From the NCBI GenBank assembly GCA_015680685.1, contig MNCI01011336.1, positions 327,028 through 391,027 of the forward strand: a stretch of 64,000 nt of DNA, read 5' to 3'. Position 1 is the first letter of the stretch. Each line of letters begins with the position of its first letter. The notes under the pieces are model-generated. The model did not search any database and had not been told where the DNA came from. It worked only from the letters and a program-made list of their open reading frames with translations. This document shows positions 21,688 through 34,559 of this stretch, one piece after another. Made by a program: the position numbers and the translations under genes. Source of the stretch: Gnetum montanum (lineage: Eukaryota; Streptophyta; Gnetopsida; Gnetales; Gnetaceae).

Positions 21688-24468
21688 ATGGCACCAAGAC
21701 CAGAGCATAGACTGGAGGCAAGACCATCTCAACTTAGGGATAAGTGGCATAGAATTGGAAGGGACCAACAAGAACAACCCTAAGAGAAAGAAGTTGAAAC
21801 TCATGTCATAGGACCTCTTCATGAGGACCTCAAAAGTGGAATCTATTTATCAAATTCTAAAAGAATTAGAAATAGAGTATTCTCAATGAGATGAGGCATT
21901 GGATCTCGTACCTACACTTGAAGTTACCTTGACTTGTGCCTGCCTTAATCAAATCAAGCCTAGCGATGTTCAATGTTTAGTTCTCAAAGAATTGAACTTT
22001 GGGATGTTCTTGGAGTTCACTCCAAAGGAGGTCAAAGTTGAATTGCAAATATCTTCCATGTGGCCAATCATCACTACTAGTGAGAAGTGGTACAAAGAAA
22101 TCTACCTCTTCTAGAACAATCAATACTCAGGTACCATAGTTAGAATCAAGAATATTCATGTGTCCTACTTGGTGGAAGCAATCGCATAGGCTCTCAGCTT
22201 TCCTAATACTAGAACTAGCTTGGCAGAGATCTCAACTTAGGAAAATCCTAAAGTAAAGAATAAGTGGACCCAATGATGTTATGGAGTGAACTACAAGCAG
22301 TATGTTGTGCTCACTATGGTGAAATGCATGTATTTCAAGATAGCTATCCATCACCTCAATTCAATAGTAAAANGACAACTAATCTATCTTAAGATAAAGA
22401 AGTAGTTCAAAGAGAATGAACATGGAAGGAAGGCTATTCCTTTTCCTTGCCTCATCAAAAAACTATGCAAAAGGACAAGAATAGTTTGGTACATCAATGA
22501 TGCAATTAGGCATGCTTCTTTTGCCTCTTGGGTAGAAATGATGAAAGACAAGAGCCCTGCCACAACTAGGAAAGAGGAGAAACAACCACCACCTCCACTA
22601 TCCACTCATGAAATAATGTCAAAGACCTATGCTACCCTTGAACAAATGTGCAAGATCCAAGAGAAACTCTTGCATGAGTAGGAGTAGTGAGCAGGAACGA
22701 GTGGTGGTGATCCATCTGTGTATCACCCAACGATGAGTCACTAAAATAAAGTGGCTTGAATCATCAACCAAATGAAGGAAGGTGGACCAATTTCCTTAGC
22801 CCTAGGAATAAAACTATCCATGAGGCCAAATCCTAGTGCCCAAGAGGTAACGGTATCTCTCTTACAATAGCATCAATTCCTAGAAATTTGTGGGATGTTG
22901 CTACTTTCTTAATGCACCTGAAGAAGGATGATAGGGAAACTATCTTGTTGATGCAACATCATGGGTAGGAGATAGTATTAGAGGTGGTTGTTGATATAAT
23001 TTCTAAGGAATTGACTACACCTATGACATCTATACTAGAAATTTCTCCACTCAAAGATGTGCAAACATTTATAGGAATAATTACTAGTAAATTGAGCATA
23101 GCCCAACATAAGGAGTTACTGGACTAACTAGTGGGAACTAGGCAATGAATTTTAGATTCCTTTAACCTTCTAGATATAATTTCTGCAACCCAGTTGGAGC
23201 TATTAAAAGTAAGGGGTAAATGCATTATCATAGAGGAATAACTTAAAACAACCTTAGCTCAAAACCAATGCTTGGCTATGAAGGTTGTTGAACTAAGAGC
23301 TTGCCTTATCAATCTTGTGTTTCTCAATCCTACATTAACCTATGATGAAGCTTTTCAACAACTTTAAGATAAGTTGAAGAATCTTGAGGATGCAAAGGAG
23401 ATGGTGGTATTTGATCAGCCCTTGACTAATGCCACCATGCATAATATCCAAAAGGCCTTGGACTAGACTCACTAGGAGAATGTAACTTTGATCATAGAAA
23501 ATAATCACCTAAGGAATGTTGATATGTAAAAGCAACAAATGTAAAATTTCATCCATCAACAACAAGAGTAGCTAGCTAGAGAGAATAATAAACTAAGGAT
23601 ATTAGTAGCTGAAAATAGAAATCTCTCCATGGAGAAAGTCTAGGTTCTTCATCAAAAATATACAATAGAGGTAGCAGCCTAGAAAAATGAGGCTCTCAAG
23701 TTAGAGAGAGTTAAAAATCACTACAAAGATTAGGTTGTTCTACAAAAAGGAATTAATGAAAAACATATTCAGATGACAAAGGTGAAATTTAATGTGGTTG
23801 TCCAATAGCTCAGGGAAGAAGGTGATGTCTACCATCCTATCTTTGATGGGCTCAATAACTACAACAAGGTATAGATCCACACGAAGGAGATGTAGATAGA
23901 GGAGATGATGGAGTACATGGAGCTTGCCAATCTTTGTTATGAAAATTTGGTTATGTTGACTATGAGATGGATGCAATTTGAATTGAAGAAATAGATGGCT
24001 AGTTTGTACTTGTTGTATGTAGCAGAGTTCAAGCATTACAAAAACATCAAGCAAAAGCTTGAGGTGGAAAATATAGAACTTGATGTTCTTAGACAACGCT
24101 TCACTAATCAATGGTATACAACTAAGAACCTAGCTAGGAGAATGAGTGACTACCATGAGCTAAAAAATAAAGTAAAGACACTCGATATTAAACATAAACT
24201 TTTTACTACTTAGTTCATCAATGCAAAGGAGCTATTTCTGGCAATGCCCTATCCATGGGATGTTTCCATAGTAGTCCACATTTGTGATGCAACATGGACC
24301 ATGAATGATCCTAGGAGTAAAGATGAGAAGATGAAGGCACTGTAGGATGCCTTCTATCTTTCACCAGAAGTTGTAGCTACCATAGGATAATCACAACCAC
24401 CGTGTGCACCCAAAGTAGGAGAAGGTCCTTCAAAGCCTCAAGAACCTCCACTAGCTAGGACCATTTGA
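21688..24468 (+). pseudogene. A-family post-pol ORF, large coiled-coil protein
   Basis: From ATG (MAPRPEHRLEARPSQ) to TGA 24466-24468 is about 927 codons, broken by stops and at least one frameshift. The parts are: a charged N-terminus; a folded-looking domain at 21895-22500 (LVPTLEVTLTC, FGMFLEFTPKEVKVELQISS, PFPCLIKKLCK, VWYIND); a linker with PPPPLSTHE; and a long heptad-rich region at 23350-24230 (QQQEQLARENNKLRILVAEN with two stops restored by position, VENIELDVLRQRF). The C-terminus is AMPYPWDVSIVVHI, then EPPLART. Two minus-strand copies (45090-47630, 49646-50081) share the N-terminus, domain or C-terminus. There is no signal peptide or obvious membrane anchor, so it is not a typical env. 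Its role is unknown; structural, RNA-binding or chromatin roles are only guesses. Confidence 0.65.
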
Positions 24469-24716
24469 ACTTCTTCCTCATCTTCACATCATCAGAGGAA
24501 TTCTCTTTGTCATTTTTGTCTTAGTATTCAATTTTGTTGTCCTAAACACCAAAATTAAGTAATGATTGTAAATTTGTACACTTGGGCACTTAGTGTTTGT
24601 TTGTGTTTTTGTATGTTAGTAGTTAGTCAATAATCCCATACCTTTTCAAAATATGTAAGAAACTTGTTCCTCCTTTTGTTTACTCAAGAATGAGTTTTCA
24701 TTTAGTTGTGGGGGTA
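24469..24716 (+). other. A2 3' untranslated end and PPT
   Basis: The PPT GTGGGGGTA is at 24708-24716, directly before the 3' LTR. AGTTAGTCAATAATCCCATACC (24620-24641) recurs before the PPTs of A1 and A4 and is a conserved non-coding block of the family. Confidence 0.7.
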
Positions 24717-25589
24717 TGGTGAGTCATGGCATGGGTTATGTTGATGAGGCCTTGTCAACGTGGTCCCATTGATGCAACCTCATTAATGTAGCTACGCCAA
24801 CATATGATTTGATGCATTGATGTTACCTTGTTGATGCTATGTCTATTTTCACCTATAAATACACACTCACCCATTGTGTTTATGACATCTTTTTTCATAC
24901 TTTTAGCAAAGCTCTAGCAATTTTTCCACTTGAAAGTTAGAATATTTTTCTAAGTGCCCATAATAGGTATAGATCTTTATTTGAGCATTATTGTAACTGA
25001 GCACGATAATGTGTAGTAATAAACATGAGCTTTCTGATAAACCTTGTAGCACTTTAAAATAGATTAATTATTTTCTTTATGCATTTAGTATTTTATGCAA
25101 TTTCCTTTAATGCTTTAAGTAATTAAATAATTAATTATGAATTAAATTAAGCTAAAGTAAGATAGATTAAATAGCAATTAGTTAAGCACATAAGTACAAC
25201 CACTTCGAGCATATGCTTAGTGCTTCGTGATCCTAGTAATTCTTAACATTTGGTAACCCAATAGTGTTAAACATGTTCGGGATGTGTACAATAAGTGGGA
25301 ATGGATGCTTATGCTAGGATTAGTTTAAAATGAGCTAGTTAGATTAAATTAGCAATTAAATATCTTTAATCCTCTATTTTTTATTCTTAGGAAACTTGGA
25401 ACATAAAACTTAAAAATGATAAAAATCATATGCCTTAGTTGCACTTAACCAAGTGTAATTGAAAAGATAATGATTAGTTTCACTTGCTAGAGACCAATGT
25501 ACTTAGAAGGCTGTAAGTCCATGGAATTTGATTGGATGACATGTGAATGCTTAGTGATTTGTATAGTAGGGTCTACTCATTGCTTTTCA
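24717..25589 (+). repeat. 3' LTR of A2
   Basis: It begins TGGTGAG (TGATGAG in the 5' copy) and ends TTTTCA, followed by the duplicated TTAGT. TATAAATA is at 24854-24861. It aligns with the 5' LTR throughout, for example ATTAATTATTTTCTTTATGC and GCTAGGATTAGTT. Confidence 0.88.
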
Positions 25590-25594
25590 TTAGT
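25590..25594 (+). repeat. Target-site duplication of A2, right
   Basis: TTAGT, identical to 13175-13179; confirms that 13180-25589 is one integration event. Confidence 0.8.
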
Positions 25595-25739
25595 TGTTAA
25601 TGATAATTTGAGAGGCATGTCAATTCCTAGGAAGCATACCTTATCCATTCCTAATTTAACACCTACAATATTGTAGGTGCCTTTTAAAATTATAGTAATA
25701 TTCATTGTAAATTTGAGGTAGAAATAATAATGTAATTGC

Positions 25740-26210
25740 ATTTTATAGATACTTTCAAAATATGCAAAAAAGCAAACCTTGTAAAGCTACACATAGCAAT
25801 AATGGCTTGACTATGAGTGAGGAAGATATGCAAATATTTGCATTATGATCTATAAAGAAATATAATTAAAGAAATTTTAATTAATGATCAAGGTACACAT
25901 TTACTTAATGTGAACTTTGTAGATTGTCTTTTTATGATTCACAATTCTCTACAACATATCAATTTTCTCTTAGCTACAATGGAGGATTACTTTATATTAT
26001 CAAGCTCTTATAATAATTGGTAAAAATCTATTATTTATTGTAATAAAAATGTTTATGAGTGGGTTACTCTCAAGCCTTGAAAAATATTGAAATAAAATTA
26101 TCTTTAAAATCTTAAGAATAAATTTTTCTTTCAAGTCTAATCTTACTATTTTTTAGAATTATATGATTGATAAAATTAAAAAAAATTGATGAAAAAGCTC
26201 ATACTTGCTA
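25740..26210 (+). pseudogene. Gypsy integrase fragment
   Basis: The plus strand reads ILINDQGTHLLNVNFVDCLF, matching the gypsy integrase core around its second Asp (usual form SDRGTHF). The downstream half is decayed. It sits just right of A2, so A2 inserted beside or into an older element. Its remaining parts are not recognisable. Confidence 0.45.
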
Positions 26211-26299
26211 AGAAATTTTTAGTTACTAAGAAGGTGCTTCCCTTGGACACGAGCCAATGATGCATTAGGCTTAGAATCAAACTCCATCTAAGAGTCATA

Positions 26300-27464
26300 G
26301 GAATGAGAAGGTCTAGTTGCTACAAAGTACCTTGGTGGAGCAGGAATGTCATCCTCACTATCAAAGATAGAAGGAGTAGTGACCTTCACAAACTACTACC
26401 CATCAAGAGGAGGAGGTATGCCAGCTGCATCCATTCTCTTATGAAAGTAATACCAATTCCTCCCAAGCAACCCCATATCATAAGCAAATGGTTGAAGGAG
26501 CTTCTTCAAGGATGATGTAAGCTAGGTTCTAGTAGATTTGGTCCTACTCAATTGAGGAGAGGCCTTGGAGGATGAAGCTTCCTTCTTCTTCTTTTAAGAT
26601 GAGAGTGGCCTGATGCTTGGTCCTACTTTGGTGGCATGAGAAAGACACCTCTTCTCAAAATACTCATTGAGGCTACTATTGCCTTTAAACAAAGGCATCT
26701 CTAGAATAGCTACACCCCTCAAATGAATTAACTAGTTGATGAGATAGGGGTGTTCAAGGATTCTCTCCTTGGAGTACAAGCTCAAGATGTCTTGAGAAAG
26801 AGTATATCCTAAGTTCAATGATTATCCTATCAGTAGGTAGTAAAGAAAAAAAGGCTTAGGATGGCAAAAGATAACAATAGCTTCCTTCTTTTACAATTAT
26901 ATTGAACAAAATAATAAGGAATAAGGTGGAAGCATTAGAAGACATCTTATTTCTATCAACCCTTCCTCTCCCAAAAGAAATGGACTCTTCAAATAGGGCA
27001 TCACAAAATTCATCACGTGTAACATGAATTATGTCATTTGTATAAATATCTTTCATACAATCAATAGCATTCAAAACACATCTACACTAGATATCACAAG
27101 AGGTACATTCATAACTTGGGGAGACATCTCAATAACCAATCCCCCAACCATGGATGTGAATGCCCCAACAATAGCATTGGAAATTACAATGTTGTGATAA
27201 AATTCTCTAATCAAAATCTCAAGGACCAACAAATTCATAGTAATAAACTTAGCCTAGTTTAGAACTTGAAAATGACTCATGAGAGTATATTACATTTGAT
27301 AAGGAGGGCTCAGAAATGATGTTCATGGTTTGAGTTACCTCAAACCTATGCTGAGTCCTGGTGCTTCTAAAATGAGGCATATAAGAGCTAGGAGTGCTAC
27401 TAGAACTTGCTCTTGATCTTTTCTAAGGTGACATCATGGGTGTTGCAACCTTCTTGTAGGCCAT
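26300..27464 (-). pseudogene. Retroelement-associated plant ORF remnant
   Basis: The minus strand starts MAYKKVATPMMSP near 27464 and continues with SRASSSSTPSSYMPHFRS, YYYEFVGP, then after a shift IREFYHNIV, TSMVGGLVIEMSPQVMN, and after another shift DIIHVTRDEFCDALFEES and NKMSSNASTLFLIILFNIIV. A Ser/Arg-rich start, REFY and 'RG..I..SPQV.N' are typical of ORFs found with plant gypsy elements (often annotated as putative plant transposon protein). It ends near KKKLLQPFAYDMGL at 26460-26490. Stops and two frameshifts make it a pseudogene. Which element carried it is unclear. Confidence 0.5.
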
Positions 27465-27790
27465 AGCTAATGAAATTGCTACTTCTAATGTGCTTTTAAT
27501 GGAACCCTGGATGTCTCTATGTAGTCATCTTTGAAAAAATGATCAAAATGAGGGTTTGAAACCTTTATAATTGCAATAATGAGGACTTCTTGACAAGAAA
27601 GAAGACATCTTTTACCAAAAGGATACATCTACACTATGGTTAAAAAATTAGGTAGACATCTTTTATGCAAAGTAAATGTCCTTACCACACTAAGCAAAAA
27701 GATATGTAGATGTCTTTCTTGGGGTAGATGTCTACATGTAGACATCTCTTCTAGGTAAAACTCAACAGGATGGGGTTTTGGATAGGTTGC
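27460..27790 (-). repeat. Probable 3' LTR piece of gag-only copia G3
   Basis: The piece is rich in AGACATCT / AGATGTCT: GTAGATGTCTACATGTAGACATC at 27725-27747 is a near-perfect palindrome. The same motif cluster occurs at 30240-30480, on the other side of the G3 gag, so the two are likely the two LTR U3 regions. Ends could not be set. Confidence 0.4.
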
Positions 27791-27874
27791 CATGGTCTAT
27801 AGTCTTAAAAGTACTTATCATAAATTTAGAGACCTACTTCTACCTACCTTTCTTATTGAGGAGAGTAAAGGTGC

Positions 27875-29755
27875 TTATAAAGCTAAGGAATGAGATTCCT
27901 CTTTCAAGGCTTCTCGTCCTGTGCATACTTCCTCAATCTCCAAGGCTTGGATCCCTTCCACAAATTTATTTGTAAGAGTATCCTCCTTCTCTTGTTTCTT
28001 TCTTTTGGGTCTCCATTCTTTCTTATGGTCTTGCATAAATTCCTTTCTCAGTGGATTTTGATAAGACCAAGGAGTCCTATGGTATGTCCAGTTATTCATA
28101 TGATAAAAATTTAAATTGCATTCCCATTGCTTGTGCCCAAATTTATGATAATAATCCTATTGTAGTAAGAGTGATTATTATAATCAACCCTTTGAGGATC
28201 TTTTTGATAGATAGGAGCTTCTTCTGATTATGATGTAGTAATTTTGTCCTTTGCTATAGTGGCTAGTTGAGATGGGGTTGGTTTAGATGATTCATCATGT
28301 ATATCATCCAAGACCACTCTTATCATGTGGACTTCTTTCTTTCCCTAGCATCATCTGAAGGGATTCTTTTCCTTTTACAAGCCTTTCATTCACAAGTTTG
28401 ACATCTACAATTTCCACTTTAGCCTAGTCATAAGACAAGATTAGTTTTTCATTCTTAGCCCTTAGGTTTGAGAGTGATTTGATAAGATTGGAAATTGTTG
28501 AATTCAATAGAAAGATATCATGATCCGTTATATTAACTTTATTATTCAACTTATTACAGAGATTTTGAAAAGATAATAATTCATTACATAATAAATCAAA
28601 CCTTTCCTCCTCATTTAGTTCATCATTTGAGGAGTTAACATCATCATTTGTGAGAGCCATACAAATGAGATGTAACTTTTTTACATCATCCTCTACCTCT
28701 TCTTCACTTTGCTCCCCATAATCCCAACATGTGTAGAAGTTGATCTTTTTCATCTCTTCATTTGATTGGTTCTTTTGCTAAACCCTATCATTACTAGAGC
28801 AATCAAAGACCAGATGGCCTCTTTCATCACATACCCAACATTCTATAAAGGAAAAATCAAAATTGGAAAAATATTTACCTCTTTCATTACCTCTTTCCTT
28901 ATCTTTGAATGGATTGAATCTTTGTTGACTAAAGCTCTCATCCATCTTTGCTATGAGTCTTTGCAACTTTCTTGAGAGAAGTACTATCTCCTTTTCATTG
29001 TCCACATTTGGCTCACTAGGTTCCTTTTCCTTGTTGGCTGATTTAAGGATAATGGGTTACTTCTCTTAAATGGATCCTTAACTTATGAGATTCATTTCAT
29101 AAGTAATGAGAGCATTTTGAATTTCTTTAGATTTCAGAGTTGAAAAATATATGATTTCTTCTATCATAGTCACCTTTGGCCTAAAGTTCAGTTGTAGCAT
29201 CCTAATCATTTTTATAATAACATCACTTTCCAACAAATATTTTCTAGTATCTCGAATAGCCACAACAAGATTATTTTCTCTAGANCCTACTAGTCTATTA
29301 AACTTTGATTTATTCAAAGAAAAATGTAAACAACTTTTTTTTTAGAGTCAAACATGAACTTATCTTTTTCTTCTTAACTACAATTGTTGTGGGCTTGATG
29401 GCTCTTATTATGCTATCAACAGGTAGTGGGTAGCCTTTAAGAATGGACTTCCAGTCTTTAAACTCCATAGATTAGAAGAAGCCATGTAGCCTCGCTTTCC
29501 AATAACTGAAGTCAAATCCATCAAACATGAGTGGCTTTGTGTATGAGGTTTCCTTCATTGTTCATTCTTGAAGATGATGTAGAACTGGTAGCAAGAGTAC
29601 TAGGCTTTGATAACATTTGAGGATCATTGAACTTAGAAGAGGGGATAAATAAGTTCCCCAAATTAAAATTTTCAGCCTCAAAGAACACAACCAATTTTAA
29701 CATGGTTCTCCAACTTGGATAGTCCACTCTTAGAGGGTAGATCACTTGCACACCT
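27875..29755 (-). pseudogene. Copia gag, G3 (no pol follows)
   Basis: The capsid part is at 29317-29078 (SRENNLVVAIRDTRKYLLES, FRPKVTMIEEI, KEIQNALITYEMNL), as in SIRE-type copia gag. A zinc knuckle CWVCDERGHLVFDC (C-x2-C-x4-H-x4-C) lies at about 28795-28845. An acidic and coiled-coil segment follows at 28753-28424 (NKLNNKVNITDHDIFLLNST). The last frame is 28099-27875. No protease, integrase or RT lies before the motif-rich LTR-like piece at 27790, so this is a gag-only copy that would have needed enzymes from elsewhere. An N is present at 29285. Confidence 0.65.
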
Positions 29756-30930
29756 TCAAACTTTGTTCCTCTAAAAATGTGGTTTCAAGGGTACTAAACC
29801 CTGTACAACTCTAAGCTTCACTCTAGAGTGATTTGATGTCATGAATCCACTTAATCCTACAAGGTTCTAACAAGTTTAGAATTTGGTTTCCAAGATCCCA
29901 CAACCTTTACAACTTGAGCTCCACTCCAAAGTGTTGTGGCACTACACCAAAACGTAATCCTTCTTGCAAGAAGCACATCAACCCCACAAGGAAACAAAAG
30001 AAAAAAACTTATGAGGAAAGAATGTAGCTAATTTACTAGTCCTTGCACTTTAAGGTACAACACAATAGATCTCTCACATAATAGTATAAAAGATAGTACA
30101 ATGAGACACACAAATACAATAGAATAATATGCACAATGATTGCTTGATGTTGACAGATACTTATATTTCACACTTGCACATTCCCTAAGAGAATGAAGTC
30201 TTCTTATAGCCTTAATGTTTCCAAAATCACCTTAGAATTCATATAGTGACTATCTAATGGTCATTAAAGACATGTTCATCAAGATTTAGACATCTCTCTT
30301 CATTAGAGTGGCATTCTAGGTAGACATTTTTCTCATAATGGAGACATCTACTAGGAGATCTCTACATGTAGACATCTTCTCTAGATAGTAGATGTCTACT
30401 ATTTTTTCTAGATGTCTTCTATGCTTCATCTGTGTCTTAGCCAAGATGTTGTCTACTTCCTATAAATGTCTTCTTAGTTTTTAAGCTTTGCTTCTTGAGG
30501 CTTCCTTTTGTTGATATGGCCCATCCCTAATCTTGGAAATTTCTTCATTTTGCTATAGGTTTCTTCTTTGTCCTTGCTCCCACTTAAGTCCTTGTAGACT
30601 TCACTTTGACAACTCTCTGTAGCTTTCCTCCCTTGAGTCTTCATTCTTATCTATTAGGTTCTTGTGGTCTTCACTATTCTTATTCTATACATACAAAAAC
30701 CACATAAACATTCTTGTTCTTCATTTTTCTTAAGGTTTTAACATACCAAAAGGTCAAAAATATTCTCTTAGGATCTTTCAATAGAGTTACATCTTCCAAT
30801 CCTTAACTATCCACACTAAATAAAGAACTCTCTAGAACTCAAAAGATCTCTCCTATCTTAAGCTTATAAATATAAAACACACCTCCCCACCCCTAAGTCC
30901 TTACACACACCAAGCAAGAGTGAAACATCA
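29756..30930 (-). repeat. Probable 5' LTR and leader of copia G3
   Basis: On the minus strand GCTATAAGAAGAC (30192-30205) is a plausible TATA box. Upstream of it lie clustered TAGACATCT motifs (30240-30480). Downstream are 400 bp of leader before the gag. No PBS could be confirmed and LTR ends are uncertain. Confidence 0.35.
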
Positions 30931-30999
30931 TAAAAATTTGCATGTTATAGCCAATCTTCATCTTGTAGCTTTTACCCCATGAAACTCGAGGTAAAACTT

Positions 31000-33800
31000 C
31001 ATTGTAATTGTGAAGATTGTAATCTACAGTGGGCAATTTCGCATACTTTATACTTTTGGGACTAAAAATGCCTCATAAGTGGTTAAAGCCTCATTCTCCA
31101 AGTGAAAAAATTCACCTAGTGTCTGTATATGGACTTGGGGAAATTAAAAATGCCTTTTGGAATGCTAAAAAATGTAATTTAATGGGTTTTATTGGGGGCA
31201 TACACTTTTCTACGTTGGGAACACATGCAGGAGGGTAAATCTCACCGTACCCCCAATGTGGAAGGATGGGGGTTTTGGAAACTTTTCCCCTTCAACATGG
31301 AGACCACATGTAGAACCTAGAAACCATTGCCCCTCATTGTGGAAGTTTCCCCCCAGTGTGGAGTCTTCATCCCCAATGTTGAAAATTGCATTCCCTAGTG
31401 TGGAAGCCGCAATAGCTAGATTTCAATACTTCGTGAACTTCAACATTGACCAACCACCTTAGCAAGCATGGCGAAGAGCTCAGCATGGAAGAATCATCTC
31501 TAGCATAGAAGGTGTGCCTCGGTTACTATTTATAGTAAATGGAATGGCCATGGGGGAAGCAATTACTATGTATAGTAACCCCAAAATTTGGGCACCCATC
31601 TCACCTGAATTTGAAAACCATTTTGTAGCCATTTTATAGTAATTTTGTAGCCAAATCAAAGCCATTTGCAACCCCATTCATGGCCTAAAGGACCTATAAA
31701 AGTCATTCTCAAATATCATTTATAGGTTTCAGAATTTTTTACAGTTCAACACTTTTAAGCAATTACTAGTTACACAATTATGAACAATTGAGTATAATTT
31801 AACCATTTCTTCACACTTCCACACTTAGAATTTTTCAATCACTCAAGAGTTATTGCAATTTTTCACACTTGTATCCTCTTAAACCTATTGTGGACACCCT
31901 ATGACTTTGTGATCCTATGATATCCTCTTTGAGATTTGAGAACTTTCAAGCTCCACACTACACTCCTGGGATTCCCAACTCCTTGCATAGAGCATTTGGG
32001 TAGCTTAGATTTTTCACACTTCTCCACCCCCATCATAGCCAACATTGCATATCTAAGGCTATAGTTAAGGAAGGTTTGAAAGAGTCAGGAGTGGCTTAGC
32101 ACCTAGATCGTGAAGCAAATTGCATCGGCTTTAACAAGCTTTAAACTCCTACATCATTGAACCATCTTTGTTGTTCACTCAAGTAGCATTTGTACACATT
32201 TCTCTAACTTATTCTCTATTTTCTTTCTCAATGAAGTTTTAAGTATTAGATTTTGTGTATATAATATATTTGTTTATTACCTATGCATTATTTCAATTTT
32301 ACTATTAGTTTTTCATTATGTTTCTTTTTAGTACCATGCTTTGTATTCCATACGTCAATGGTTGATCTACTAGACTAGCTAGGGTACCCCAAATCCCATT
32401 TTTTATGAGGAGGTTCTAGGGATTTGTCGCTTAAGAAACTACTACACTGAGGATGCTTGATTTTTCTAGTGACTGAGGCTTTTAGTTGCAACTATTTTTC
32501 TTAGCACTAGAAGGAGGATCTTCACCTAATTTCTATGATCAAATCTATTCTTTTCATTGCCATTTGTAAGATTTTTCTTGATTTGTGTAGCCAAAACCTT
32601 TGAATCTGTCTCATAATCAACATTGCAGTTCATTCCTCTCTGCTACCAAAACCCAACTTGGAAGTGCTAGATGTTTGGGTTTCAAAATTTTTAGAGTAGT
32701 TGTTGTGAATTTCTAAATCCAGTGTTGACTTTTTTTGTGCATTTCTTTATTTCCCTTGGCTTCAAAAATTCCCCTATAGTAGAAACCTCAGCATGGAAGT
32801 TACAAGTAGTTTGGGTGCTAAAATTTTACAATACATGCTATGAATTTTTCAGCCAATTTCTCTAGTTTCTAAATGGATGCTTTAACCCTTTTGGAAGCCA
32901 TTCAACTTTTGGAAGTTTGCTCCCCCTACACACCCCACCCTCCCCCACAACCACCCCACACACCCCCCCACCCATCTTTCCAAGATGAGAAAATTGGTTG
33001 CTGGCTAAAACTAATTTTAGTAGGGAAACCCAAAACTTCCACTTTGATTTTTTAGACTTTTCCCTTTGTCAACATTAGGTTAGGAGGCATGAGATTTCCA
33101 TTATCTCACCCTTCTTCTTCTCCCCTACCATATCCAACATAGAAGCAATTGGGAAGCCAAGTGTGGAAGAGGCTTAACATCAACTTCTCCAAAACAAAAA
33201 TTACAAATTGAAATTCTTTTCCCATATATTTTTAGCAAAAAATCATAAAATATCAATGTTTCCCTTTCCCCCCTATGACCAAAATTGCATCGTGGAAGTT
33301 ACAAGTGATTGGGTGGTGACTTTTCACAACACTTATTGTGAATTTTTTCCTCCAAGGCCAACATTNCATCAACATTGTGTTAGAAGGTAGTTGGGAGGCC
33401 AACTACCTTCTTTCCCCATCCCCCCAACCATACCTAGCATAGAGGTAGTTGGGAGGCCAACTTGGGTGAGGCTTGAAGCCAACATTTTTAACTTTTCATT
33501 CTTGATAAGGGGGGAAACCCCTCTTATCCCCCACTTACTAATTATAGTAAGTACTTGATTTTTTACCATTTTTGTTTTCTTTAAAAGTTTTTGAATTACA
33601 TTCGTTAGAATTTACTTCAATCTTACTATTTATAGCCTATTTTTAAGCCATTCTTAATAGTCCACCAAATTACCCTTCACCCTCATAGGTGAAGATCATA
33701 GCCAACAAGCCATGAGGGTCTATGATCCCAAAGACCTTACCATCATTGATTGTAGGTGATCTTTGAAGTTGGAGGGGAGAGTCTTGATTTTACAGCCATC
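31000..33800 (+). other. 5' region of Tat-like element D (promoter, leader, repeats)
   Basis: No gene is seen. TATAAAA at 31695-31701 in ACCTATAAAAGTC is a likely LTR promoter. Upstream (31245-31420) CCC(C/A)A(G/A)TGTGGA is repeated several times. Downstream, a ~250-bp degenerate unit with GGAAGTTACAAGT...TTGTGAATTTTT recurs at about 32640, 32795 and 33285. AGGTAGTTGGGAGGCCAACT recurs at 33385 and 33445, forming small inverted repeats. One N at 33366. LTR ends and PBS were not identified. Confidence 0.4.
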
Positions 33801-34559
33801 AATGAAGATTTTTATAACTTCATTGTGCTAAAATATAGTTAGGCATGCTAATTCCACATATGGAAGCATAGCCAAGAGGGAGTTTGAGCTCATACATAGA
33901 AGTGGGAAGAAGTGCATCCCTTCCCTGTATGACCAAATCATCCTTAATGACACATGCTAGCATCCTAGTCCAATTAATTACCATGAAAGAGGAAGATGAC
34001 AAGCATAGCTCTAAGGAACAACAAGAAGAGAAGGATGAATTTAACATAGAATCTAAGCTTGGAAACATCTTGGGAGGACTATTCCAAAAAACATCCTCTA
34101 AGGTCACATCACATTCCTCTAATGCTTTTATTTTCTTTATGGACATGGTGCCACCATCTTCCACTCCTTTTTACCCTACTATAGTAGATCCCATGCCAGT
34201 TGTAGCCACACATCCAACTTAGCCAATCTCACAAAAAACAAACTATAACAAATCAATTATTTATAACATAGTCTTGATATATAAAAACATCGATGGTGGT
34301 TTTTACCACCACAAATCTGCTAATTACTCATGTGGGATCCATCATGGGACCCTAAGCAACATAGGCATCACACACCCCTTTTATCCCATTTTTGCCTTAA
34401 GTACTAGCACAGACATCTTTTTCTTTGTTTGGCCCACAAGCCACAACCATAACACAACCTTTATCTTCCATCTTGCAACCCATAGCAAGGCCACAAGCCT
34501 GAAAAAAAAATTTCATAGCCATATGTGCAAACTCCACAACCAATGGGGCCACCACAGGG

